A DNA stretch of 39,751 bases from Planctomycetota bacterium (GTDB lineage Bacteria; Planctomycetota; UBA1135; GCA-002748355): contig JALUUL010000048.1 in the NCBI GenBank assembly GCA_027021385.1, forward strand, positions 1 to 39,751, given 5' to 3'. Positions 1 through 7,003 of this stretch are shown here, in pieces (the stretch's first letter is position 1; every line of letters starts with the position of its first letter). The notes beneath the pieces were generated by a model. The model did no database searches, had not been told where the DNA came from, and saw only the letters and a program-made list of their open reading frames with translations. The position numbers and the translations under genes are program-made.

Positions 1-1050
1 CAGCTTCGTGAACACGAGGTGGTTGCGGGCCAGAGCCTTGCAGAAGAGGCGGACCCTGCGATTGCCGAGACCGGGGAAGCGGTCGAAGAAGGCTTCGACG
101 ATCGGGACCCCCGCGGCTCCATGTCCGTGGTGGGAAGGAAGCGCCGATCCCGGGGTCTTGCCCTTGCCCAGGTCGTGGCAGAGGACCGCGAGCATCAGGC
201 TGTGCTTCCGGGGTTCGGCGAGCCGGCGCTCGGCGGAGAGCTCCGCGGCGACGCGAAGACAAAGGATCATGTGCAGGGCCTGGGAGACTTCGGCGTGGTG
301 CCGGATGCGTCCTGCGGCCCTCCCGTCGAAGAGCGGCGCCAGTTCGGGGATCAGGGGGGCGAGAAGATCTTCCTCCTCGCACATCTGGAAGAAGGCTCCC
401 GGGGAAGGGCATTCCAGGAGCGTCCTGCGGATCTCCTGCCCGACGGCCTCCGGGAGCATGCCCGCCGCGGCCTCCCGGGCGGAGGCCCGCAGGCCCTTCC
501 GGGTCGGCGGATCGAGATGGAATCCGAGGAGGGAGGCCCGCCGGAGATAGCGCAGCGCGCGGATCGGATGCTCCCGGATCCTGTCGCGGACGTCTCCGCA
601 GGCCCGGATCCGGCCATGCATCCAGTCCTCGAGCCCGTCCATCGGATCGTGGATCGTCCGGTCGGAGAGCCTGTAATAGATCGCCCCGATCGTCATGTCG
701 CGCCTCGATGCGTCCTCGGCGATCCGCTCGGCGAACCCCTCCCCTCCGCACCGGAAGGACGTGATTTCGAAACGACGCCCCTCGCAGCGGAAGGCGAGGG
801 TTCCCCGGCCGAGTCCTCCCTCGGTCGCGGAGACCTCGAAACCCTTACCGGTCAGGATCCGCGCGCCCTCGTCCGGATCCGGACGCCAGGCCAGATCAAG
901 GTCATGAGGCTCGGGAGGCGGGGGGAGGCCCCGTTCCCCGCAAGCCAGGAAGAGGGCTGCGGATCCGACCAGGCAGGCCTCCAGTCCGGGATCCCTCATC
1001 CAGTCGAGGGCGGGCGGGAGGGCGGGGATGCTTTTCGTTCCGTCGTTCAT
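1..1050 (-). CDS. CCA-adding enzyme / poly(A) polymerase-like nucleotidyltransferase with HD domain (partial, C-terminus outside window)
   Basis: The frame is open for 350 codons from ATG at 1050 to base 1, so the C-terminus is missing. It resembles class II tRNA nucleotidyltransferases, which add or repair the 3' CCA of tRNA. An acidic pair sits in PHDLDLAW (D50, D52). RRDMTIGAI (116-124) matches the family's RRDFTxNA motif. DPMDGLEDW and the following Arg-rich helix (135-176) match the D..GG..DL / DPLR..R region. CHDLGKGKTP (291-300) with HHGHG (307-311) looks like an HD phosphohydrolase domain. The usual GGxVRD nucleotide-binding motif is replaced by GSAALFLACG (29-38), and RRDFTxN has Gly for Asn, so activity may be altered. 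A GAGGAGGAG stretch lies about 12 bases before the ATG, rather far. It is co-oriented with the upstream HEAT-type gene. Family call fairly sure, exact substrate not. Confidence 0.8.
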   Translation of the reverse strand, partial: MNDGTKSIPALPPALDWMRDPGLEACLVGSAALFLACGERGLPPPPEPHDLDLAWRPDPDEGARILTGKGFEVSATEGGLGRGTLAFRCEGRRFEITSFRCGGEGFAERIAEDASRRDMTIGAIYYRLSDRTIHDPMDGLEDWMHGRIRACGDVRDRIREHPIRALRYLRRASLLGFHLDPPTRKGLRASAREAAAGMLPEAVGQEIRRTLLECPSPGAFFQMCEEEDLLAPLIPELAPLFDGRAAGRIRHHAEVSQALHMILCLRVAAELSAERRLAEPRKHSLMLAVLCHDLGKGKTPGSALPSHHGHGAAGVPIVEAFFDRFPGLGNRRVRLFCKALARNHLVFTKL

Positions 1051-1194
1051 CGCGGTGCCCGACTCCTCCTCGCTCCGAAGGATCCGGGTTGCGTAGGTTC
1101 CGGAACGGAACTCCAGGGGTCAAGCTCTTTGGCCGATCCGGGGGAGCGGCCTTCCCGGATGTTCTCGTCCGCCGGGATCGGTCCGACGGGGACG
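1051..1194. other. Intergenic spacer between two minus-strand genes
   Basis: The 144-base spacer lies between the stop of the HEAT-repeat-like gene and the start of the nucleotidyltransferase gene. It carries the Shine-Dalgarno-like GAGGAGGAG for the downstream gene and a short TTCCGGAA palindrome. No convincing promoter, terminator or RNA gene was seen. Confidence 0.4.
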
Positions 1195-2058
1195 TCAACC
1201 GCGCTTCTTCTTCAGGCGGGCGATCCCCCCGCGGCTCTCGATCCAGGCCCTGGCCTCGGAGGCCTTGTCGAAGCTCCGGCCGAGAAGGGCTTCCAGGGCT
1301 TTCTTCAAGGCGGGTTTGAAGGCCTGCCATGCTTCCCAGCGTTTCTTCCAGTACGAGGCCGGAGGATTGTCCGCGGCCTCGACGTTCACGGGAGCTGGGG
1401 GGTCGAGGTGGGCCAGGCAGAGTTCGAGGGAATCGAAATCCCTGCGCTGGGCGACCGATTCGAAGAAGGCGATCTGCGCGGGGGATCCGAGGTCGAGAAA
1501 CTTCCTGCGGATCGAAGTCCAGGTCCGGGCCTTCGCCCCGTGGAAGGTCAGGAAGCGGATCAGGGGGGCCTGGATCGTTCCCTTGCCGCGCAGATCGCGG
1601 TCCAGAAGGAGGCGAATCACGATCTTCCGGGCTTTCTTCGGATCCTGGGCGAGAAAGGCCTCCGCGGCCCTCGCGCGCACGGCCGCGGACGGATCGCGGA
1701 GAACGATGCGACCCAGGAAGGCGGGCAGCTTGGAATGGCGCAGGCGGGCGAGCCGTTCGACGGCTTCCAGGCGTTCGAGAAAGCCCGAAGCCTTGCCCTT
1801 TTTTCCCGCGGCCCCCTTTTCCTTCCCCTTCCTCTTCGATGTCTTGAGGATCGTGAACGTACGGTCCAGGTCCTTGAGGATACTCCGTGCTTCCTTGTCG
1901 CTTAGGATCCGGACTTCACCGATCGGACTCACGACCTTTTTGGGAGGGGGCGATCTCCCGGCGCCCTGCTCCTCCTCGTACGGAGAGGGAAGGGCGGCGG
2001 CTTCGGAGGGGGCGGGGACCGCAAGCGCGAGAGCCGTGGCGAGAACGCGGGCGAGCAT
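1195..2058 (-). CDS. Exported HEAT-repeat-like protein of unknown function
   Basis: The protein is 287 residues. It starts with a clean signal peptide (about 1-20, hydrophobic LARVLATALALAVPA, cleavage near SEA-AA), so it should be periplasmic or outside the cell. A Lys/Gly-rich linker (about 75-92) is followed by alpha-helical repeats. The segment around DPSAAVRARAAEAFLAQDP (about 125-143) is a typical HEAT-type pattern, and the C-terminus is basic (RLKKKRG). The HEAT fold suggests a protein-binding scaffold, but partner and role are unknown. There is no Shine-Dalgarno sequence. Instead TATCAT lies 6 bases before the ATG, suggesting a leaderless message. It is divergent from the deacetylase gene, whose start is only 41 bases away. 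Confidence 0.75.
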   Translation of the reverse strand: MLARVLATALALAVPAPSEAAALPSPYEEEQGAGRSPPPKKVVSPIGEVRILSDKEARSILKDLDRTFTILKTSKRKGKEKGAAGKKGKASGFLERLEAVERLARLRHSKLPAFLGRIVLRDPSAAVRARAAEAFLAQDPKKARKIVIRLLLDRDLRGKGTIQAPLIRFLTFHGAKARTWTSIRRKFLDLGSPAQIAFFESVAQRRDFDSLELCLAHLDPPAPVNVEAADNPPASYWKKRWEAWQAFKPALKKALEALLGRSFDKASEARAWIESRGGIARLKKKRG

Positions 2059-2064
2059 TCGGGC

Positions 2065-2070
2065 ATGATA
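2065..2070 (-). promoter_or_regulatory. Putative -10 element (TATCAT) of a leaderless promoter for the HEAT-repeat gene
   Basis: On the minus strand TATCAT is followed by 6 bases and then the ATG at 2058. The gene lacks a Shine-Dalgarno sequence. The spacing puts the expected transcription start at or next to the start codon. The same arrangement recurs at other genes in this window. Confidence 0.5.
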
Positions 2071-2098
2071 CCGAAACAGGAACGAGGAGGGTTTCCGG

Positions 2099-3019
2099 AT
2101 GGCGGGGAGCCGCGCCCGATTCTTCTACGATGAGGCCTACGACATCTCCTGGAAGGGGCATGCCTTCCCCTGCGGGAAATACCGGTGCCTCGCCAGGATT
2201 CTCGCGGCGGAGGAGTCAAGGAGGAAGGTTGCGCCGCCCGTCCCGGCCGGCCGGGAGGACCTCCTGCTCGCCCACGAGGCTTCCTATCTGGACCGCCTCG
2301 AAGCGATGACCGCGGATCCCGATCAGGGATGGTTCGAATTCGAGGCCCCTTGCACGCCCGAGGTCCTGGATGGGTTCTTCGCGATGACCGGCGGAACGAT
2401 CGCCGCGGGTCGGGCCGCAGTCGCCCGGAATCGATCCGGAAAACCCGGCTTCGCGGTGAACCTGGGCGGGGGGTTCCATCACGCCTTCCCTTTCAAGGGA
2501 GAGGGCTTCTGTGCGGTCAACGACATCGCGGTCATGCTCCGGGTCCTCCGGAAGGAGGGGGCGATCCGAAGGGCCGCGGTTCTCGACCTGGACGTCCACC
2601 AGGGAAACGGCACGGCCGTGCATTTCGCCCGCGATTCCTGGTGCTTCACCTGTTCAATCCACCAGGAACGCAACTACCCGATCAAGCAGCGATCGGACCT
2701 GGATCTCGGTCTTCCGGACGGAGCGGACAACGGTCCCTACCTCGAGGCCCTCGGGAAGGCCCTCGCGGCCTGCATGGATTTCCACCCGGATCTCCTCTGC
2801 TACGTGGCGGGCGCCGACCCATACGAGAACGATCGGCTCGGGGGGCTCGCCCTCGATCTCGCGGGCCTGGCGGAAAGGGACCGCAGGGTGTTCGACGCCT
2901 TCTTGGGGAGAGGGGTGCCGGTCGTGGCCGTTCTCGCCGGGGGATACGCCGAGCGGGAGGAGGAGGTCGTCGCGATCCATTTGCGGATGATCCGAGAAGG
3001 GCTCGCGAGGGACCCTTGA
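2099..3019 (+). CDS. Histone deacetylase / AcuC-type zinc-dependent deacetylase
   Basis: The 306-residue protein has the arginase-deacetylase fold signatures of the HDAC superfamily, enzymes that remove acyl groups from lysine or amine substrates. The tandem catalytic His pair is in GGGFHHA (H127, H128) and is followed by GFCAVNDIAV. Zinc ligands are expected at D165 and H167 in VLDLDVHQGNGTA and at D240 in AGADPYENDRLGG. The transition-state Tyr lies in LAGGYA near residue 283. All core residues are present, so an active enzyme is likely. Length suits the short HDAC11-like (class IV) or bacterial AcuC-like group. No acuA or acsA homologue is nearby to fix the substrate. A strong GAGGAGG site precedes the ATG, and the gene is divergent from the HEAT-type gene. 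Confidence 0.9.
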   Translation: MAGSRARFFYDEAYDISWKGHAFPCGKYRCLARILAAEESRRKVAPPVPAGREDLLLAHEASYLDRLEAMTADPDQGWFEFEAPCTPEVLDGFFAMTGGTIAAGRAAVARNRSGKPGFAVNLGGGFHHAFPFKGEGFCAVNDIAVMLRVLRKEGAIRRAAVLDLDVHQGNGTAVHFARDSWCFTCSIHQERNYPIKQRSDLDLGLPDGADNGPYLEALGKALAACMDFHPDLLCYVAGADPYENDRLGGLALDLAGLAERDRRVFDAFLGRGVPVVAVLAGGYAEREEEVVAIHLRMIREGLARDP

Positions 3020-3021
3020 GC

Positions 3022-3064
3022 CGAGGGCTCCCGCCCCGCCCTTCTCCGGGAACGGGAGTCCTCG
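3022..3064 (+). terminator. Terminator-like hairpin after the deacetylase gene
   Basis: Arms 3022-3033 and 3053-3064 can form a 12-bp stem with one G-U pair and a 19-base loop, starting 3 bases after the stop codon. No T-run follows, so termination is plausible but not certain. Confidence 0.4.
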
Positions 3065-3160
3065 AGCCGGGGGCTTCGTCTGGGATCCTCCGTCGATAGG
3101 GGGGGGATTGAAGGCTCCGGTCCGGAGGTGACGATAAGGGAGGATACGGAGGCATCGAAC

Positions 3161-4099
3161 ATGATCCCGCTGACGACCTGTGTCTGGCTTTCTCTGGCTC
3201 CGGCCCTTCTTCTCCAAGGGAAGAAGCAGGAGGCGCCGTCCACGAAGGGTGTGCAGAACCGCGTGCGGAAGACGGAGCCCGCGGGGAAGCCGGTCAAGAC
3301 CTCCGAGCAGAAGGCCCGGGTGCGCCTCATCAGGAAGAAGATCCTCGAGCAGAAGGCTCGGGCGCGCGACGACCGCCTCGTCCTCCGCAGTGTCAAGGTC
3401 CGTGTGAGGCTCCGGAACGGGGAGAGCCTCCTCGGAGTCGTCAAGGGAGGCCGTTTCATCGAGAAACCGAAAGGGCTCGAGTTCGTTCCGGCCGACATCC
3501 GGACGAAGGGGGCGGGGATCCGGCTCTGGTATTACGACAACACCGACGGCTACATCTTCCTCCCCTACACCTTGATCCGGACCTACAAGGTCTTGAAGAC
3601 GCTCAGCGATGTCGAGATCAAGGAGATCCGCGAAGGCATCCTGAAGAACCGCGTCAGGGCGGAAGAAGAAGGCCGGCGGCGGAAGGAGGAACTCGCCCGG
3701 AGGGCCGAAGAACGGAAGAAGATGGAGAAGGCCTCGAAGAAGCTCGAGGAGATCGCGAAGCGGATCGAGGAGGAGAAGAAGGCGAAAGCCGAACAGGACC
3801 GTCTCCTCGCCCTCGTCAAGGAATATCCCCCCTCGAAGGGATGGGGCCCCGAGAAGATCGAGGAGATCCGGATCCGAAAGGTCGCGCTGGGCGTCTTCCC
3901 CGATGAAAGGTCCAAGCGCTTCATCGAGGTCTACGAGGATTGGAAGAAGGGCGTCGAACTCCAGAAGAAAATCGACGCCGCCAAGGCCGCTTCCAAGGAA
4001 GGCGCGCCCGGGAGCAAGCCCGCCGGCGAAGAGGACCACGGGACCACCGGGAAACCTCCCTCGAAGGAAGAGGGGGAGACCGCGGGGCCGAGCCGGTGA
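3161..4099 (+). CDS. Exported coiled-coil protein of unknown function
   Basis: The ATG at 3161 was chosen over one 33 bases upstream because GGAGG sits 9 bases before it and the protein then begins with a signal peptide (MIPLTTCVWLSLAPALLLQG). The product is 312 residues. A basic segment leads to a small beta-rich part (about 80-145) containing VRVRLRNGESLLGVV and YIFLPYTLIRTYKVLK. A long, highly charged coiled coil of Glu/Lys/Arg follows (about 155-215), then a helical tail and a Gly/Ser/Glu-rich end. No enzyme motif was seen. It probably acts in the periplasm as a structural or scaffold protein, but this is only a guess. It is convergent with the next gene, 21 bases away. Confidence 0.75.
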   Translation: MIPLTTCVWLSLAPALLLQGKKQEAPSTKGVQNRVRKTEPAGKPVKTSEQKARVRLIRKKILEQKARARDDRLVLRSVKVRVRLRNGESLLGVVKGGRFIEKPKGLEFVPADIRTKGAGIRLWYYDNTDGYIFLPYTLIRTYKVLKTLSDVEIKEIREGILKNRVRAEEEGRRRKEELARRAEERKKMEKASKKLEEIAKRIEEEKKAKAEQDRLLALVKEYPPSKGWGPEKIEEIRIRKVALGVFPDERSKRFIEVYEDWKKGVELQKKIDAAKAASKEGAPGSKPAGEEDHGTTGKPPSKEEGETAGPSR

Positions 4100-4120
4100 G
4101 GGACGGCCCCGCCCGGGGGA

Positions 4121-5521
4121 TCAGAGCTTCATCATCCTGCCGTCGCTGAATACGAGCGGGAACTTCCGCACCGGATCGAGGACCGCCCACTGCGTGTAGA
4201 TCGTGAAGGTCTTCGCCGGGATCGGGAGCGGAAGTGTCGCATGTCCCTCGCCGTTCCCGGTTCCGGAAAGGACGAGTGGGATCGCCAGGGCGAGGTTCTG
4301 ATAGAGACGGCAGCCGGGTGCCCCGATCGGGCTGAGGTCCAGGTTCATCTTGGCCGTTCCGAGGAAGAAGATCGCCGGTTTCCCCCCGAGAGCGCTTCCG
4401 AGTCCGAAGGCGAACTTCGTCGATCCTTTCGCGAGGTTCCCGAGACCGGTGCTCGTCGGGATGTAGTTGCCGCTGCCGGTGCAACCGGCTCCGAAGGGCT
4501 GGTAGGTCCCTCCTCGGGAGGGGGAATAGGCGAGCCCGTTCACGCTGTTGCGGGTCTGGGCCGGGCTGCTGCCGACCCCATCGACCGCCCGCTGGCTCGC
4601 CTGCCCCGTCCCGATGAGCAATCCGATGTCCAGGGCGCCGTCCCGCGTGCCGATTCCCCAGTCACCGGTATCCGGATTGTAGGCGGCGGAGTTCGTGTAG
4701 TTGTAGGCGATCCCCTTGTGTCCCGGTCCGAAGAACCAGTGCCCGGTGACCTTCCCGGTCGCGGGGTCCAGATAGGCGAGGTCCCCGTAGAGGCCGGCAA
4801 CTGCGAGGGTCCCCTTCCCGCCCAGGACGAGGTGATGCATGTTGACCGGGTAAAAGTAGGTGTTTCTGTACTTGCTGCGGGGGAGAGCCGCGAGGATCGA
4901 GGCTTTCTTCTTCGCGATGTCGTAGGCGATGATCGAGGCGCCGACTCCCCAGCTTGCGACCCATACGGTCTTCCCGTCACTGGCGAGGGCGTTCGCGAGG
5001 TTTCCGGCAGGCCAACCGGTCAATGTGCTCAGGTCCAGGAGCTTCGTGACGGCGCCTCCGGCCGCGGGGACGCTCTGGAGGACTCCGTTCTTGTTCGAGG
5101 AGTCCTGGGAAACGAAGTAGAGAGTGCTTCCTACGAGGGCCATCTGGGAGATGTTCGGTCCAGCCGTCGCGGTCGTGTTGATCTTCGTCGCGGTCACTTT
5201 GTTCCCGGCGATCACGCAGCGATAGATCGTTCCCCCGCCGTAAGGAGGGGAGTACTTTCCTAGGGTTCCGACGAAGGCGAGGACGGGGCCGATGAGTGTG
5301 ACGGTGTTCACGGTGTCGGAGACGAGGGCCGTGGGGAGGGTCAGCTTAGTCGCCTTCCTCGCCGCGGGATCGATGATGTACATCTCCCCCTGACGGCTGG
5401 TCAACGTGGCCGTGACCGTCGCGAGGTACTTGCCTGGGCTCACCTGGGCCTTGGAGGAGACGGCGAGGCTGAGAGCGGCCGGAAGAACGATCGGCCACGA
5501 GGAGAGAGAGGAGTGGGGCAT
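4121..5521 (-). CDS. Exported propeller-like protein with shared C-terminal beta domain
   Basis: The second of two adjacent ATGs (5521) is preferred because AGGAGG then lies 5 bases upstream. The 466-residue product has a signal peptide ending near SSKAQ. The body looks like a beta-propeller of repeated strands such as MYIIDPAARKATKL, TLYFVSQDSSNKNGVLQSV, TVWVASWGVGASIIAYDI and DLAYLDPATGKVTGHW. These resemble generic YncE/PQQ-like blades without clear catalytic residues. From about residue 350 a separate domain starts with FGAGCTGSGNYIP. It contains LDLSPIGAPGCRLYQN and ends LPLPIPAKTFTIYTQWAVLDP, with two Cys that could pair. This end resembles those of five other exported proteins in the window. 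Substrate or ligand unknown. Confidence 0.8.
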   Translation of the reverse strand: MPHSSLSSWPIVLPAALSLAVSSKAQVSPGKYLATVTATLTSRQGEMYIIDPAARKATKLTLPTALVSDTVNTVTLIGPVLAFVGTLGKYSPPYGGGTIYRCVIAGNKVTATKINTTATAGPNISQMALVGSTLYFVSQDSSNKNGVLQSVPAAGGAVTKLLDLSTLTGWPAGNLANALASDGKTVWVASWGVGASIIAYDIAKKKASILAALPRSKYRNTYFYPVNMHHLVLGGKGTLAVAGLYGDLAYLDPATGKVTGHWFFGPGHKGIAYNYTNSAAYNPDTGDWGIGTRDGALDIGLLIGTGQASQRAVDGVGSSPAQTRNSVNGLAYSPSRGGTYQPFGAGCTGSGNYIPTSTGLGNLAKGSTKFAFGLGSALGGKPAIFFLGTAKMNLDLSPIGAPGCRLYQNLALAIPLVLSGTGNGEGHATLPLPIPAKTFTIYTQWAVLDPVRKFPLVFSDGRMMKL

Positions 5522-5562
5522 CATGACCTCCTGGGTTCCCGAACCGGTCCGCGGGGGCGTTG

Positions 5563-5583
5563 CGGACCCGAATTCCGGGTTCG
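5563..5583 (-). terminator. Possible hairpin downstream of the methylase gene
   Basis: Arms 5563-5570 and 5576-5583 pair over 8 bp with one G-U and a 5-base loop. It lies in the 144-base gap between the end of the methylase gene and the start of the next minus-strand gene. No T-run follows it, so support is weak. Confidence 0.25.
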
Positions 5584-5665
5584 AAACGGACGAAATGGAA
5601 AGGATCGTGGAGCGGACGGCGGATTCGGAAAGGCTTCGCCGAACCGCGATCCGAACGCGGACATC

Positions 5666-6859
5666 CTAATCCATTTTTCGAGGATCGGGGTCTTCGAGGG
5701 GAGATATGGCCGTGAATCTCGCCCTCCGGCCGGTCCTCGTTCCCCGGCTCATCGCGGTCATGAACGATTCCCCCGAGAAAGGCTCGGAACTCCCGAATCG
5801 CGCGGCGACTTCCCTGCATACGGAAGGGTCGGGGCTCGATAGCCAGAGGATTTCGGTGTTCTTCAGCCTTCCGGGTTTCCCTACTTTCCGCCCCTTCCCA
5901 TCGTGGATTCCGATCCTCGCTCCCACGTAGCGCCTGTAGGGGATCTCGAGACGTAGGAACGGACCTCGAGCCCGGAGCATGCTCTCGATGTCCTCGGGGC
6001 GGACGAATCCCTCGTCGTTGAAGGAGAGGAGGACATGGGGCGCGGTGATCCGGGCGAGCAGGGTTTCGAGCGCCCCTCGAATTTCGGTCTTGCGGTTGAA
6101 GGGGCTCTTGCGGGTCTTGCAGTCGACCCGCTTGCAGGCCACTCCGTAGACCTCGGGTCGGTCAAAGCGCGCCAGGGTCTCCCAGACATGGTAGTTCCCG
6201 AGGTAGGAATGCTGGTTGTAGGGCGGATCGAGATAGACGAGATCCGCCTCGATCGCGGCCGCGTCGAGGGCGTCCAGTCCGAGGACTTCACCCTTCCCCG
6301 GAAGGAGTTCGGGCATCCGGAGTTCGACCGGTCTCCGGGTCCTGGGCGCGTATTCCTTCAGGTAGGCCATTTGGACCCCGACGGTCGAGTCGACTCGGTC
6401 GGCCGCCTCGATCAAGGAGGTCAGGCAGACAGCCTCGAGATCCGGGTCCAGACGGAGGTCTTCGATCCGCCTCCGGATCCCCTCGATCTTCGCGGCCCGT
6501 TCCGGACGAAAATATCGCGCCCTGCGGGCGTAGAACTCGGTGAACCAGCCGTCGACCGGGGAAGCTTCCTGGAGGTCGAGGAGGAGGTCGGAGGCCGGGG
6601 CCGCGGTCTCCTCCGCGTCGGCCCCAACGTAGCAGGCAGCGAAGACCTGGGCGAAAGCATTGTGGTCGTTGGAGACGACCTCGTAGCCGCGGGCCTTGAA
6701 CGCGTGTCCGACCCTGGCCGTCCCCGAAAAGAGATCCAGGACTTTCGAGACCCCCGGCAGGAGATCGGCGATCTCGAGGATGGCAGGTACGAGGAGGCGC
6801 TTGGATCCGAGGTACTTGATCACGGGGTCAAGTTTTCCCGGGGACGGGCTGGAAACCAA
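5666..6859 (-). CDS. Orphan D12-class (Dam-like) DNA adenine-N6 methyltransferase
   Basis: It transfers a methyl group from S-adenosylmethionine to adenine N6 in DNA. The N-terminal IKYLGSKR (14-21) matches the KxxGxK start of Dam/D12 enzymes. SAM-binding motif I is LDLFSGTARVG (41-51). The catalytic motif IV is DPPYNQ (211-216). The order motif I, variable region, DPPY fits the alpha class. The reading frame opens with TTG at 6859. A GTG at 6823 would begin the protein directly with the IKYLGSKR motif and is an attractive alternative start. No restriction enzyme or specificity subunit lies beside it, so it is a solitary methylase. A tail of about 50 residues after the catalytic fold (ILWLSSPDPSVC onward) is not recognised. 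Confidence 0.85.
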   Translation of the reverse strand: MVSSPSPGKLDPVIKYLGSKRLLVPAILEIADLLPGVSKVLDLFSGTARVGHAFKARGYEVVSNDHNAFAQVFAACYVGADAEETAAPASDLLLDLQEASPVDGWFTEFYARRARYFRPERAAKIEGIRRRIEDLRLDPDLEAVCLTSLIEAADRVDSTVGVQMAYLKEYAPRTRRPVELRMPELLPGKGEVLGLDALDAAAIEADLVYLDPPYNQHSYLGNYHVWETLARFDRPEVYGVACKRVDCKTRKSPFNRKTEIRGALETLLARITAPHVLLSFNDEGFVRPEDIESMLRARGPFLRLEIPYRRYVGARIGIHDGKGRKVGKPGRLKNTEILWLSSPDPSVCREVAARFGSSEPFSGESFMTAMSRGTRTGRRARFTAISPLEDPDPRKMD

Positions 6860-7003
6860 CGCTCTTCGACGGGGGAGCGGAGGATCGACGATCCATGGCT
6901 TCCCTTCTCCGGGGAAAGAGGGTAGGACGGAAGGCGGATGCCGCGGCTCTTCCTTTTCTCCGGGAAAGGTCGTTCCGCTGTGACCGAATCTTCGAGGTTC
7001 AGG
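6860..7003. promoter_or_regulatory. Divergent spacer with a repeated TTCTCCGGGRAAAG-type motif
   Basis: The spacer separates the methylase and the hybrid kinase genes. Near-identical, partly palindromic motifs lie at 6905-6918 and 6955-6968, 50 bases apart. A related TTTTCCCGGGGA lies at 6833-6844 inside the start of the methylase gene. The 50-base spacing, about five helical turns, would suit a regulator binding two sites. The motif is GC-rich and short, so chance is possible. Confidence 0.3.

Noticed and set aside
19..1905. Long plus-strand open frame across the first two genes
   Set aside because: It is antisense to two genes with family motifs or a signal peptide, crosses their boundary and has low-complexity Gly/Pro/Arg-rich composition. 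It is a by-product of high GC.
6938..7003. Upstream start for the hybrid kinase gene
   Set aside because: It would add a charged 22-residue extension before a clean signal peptide. ATG 7004 has a better context.
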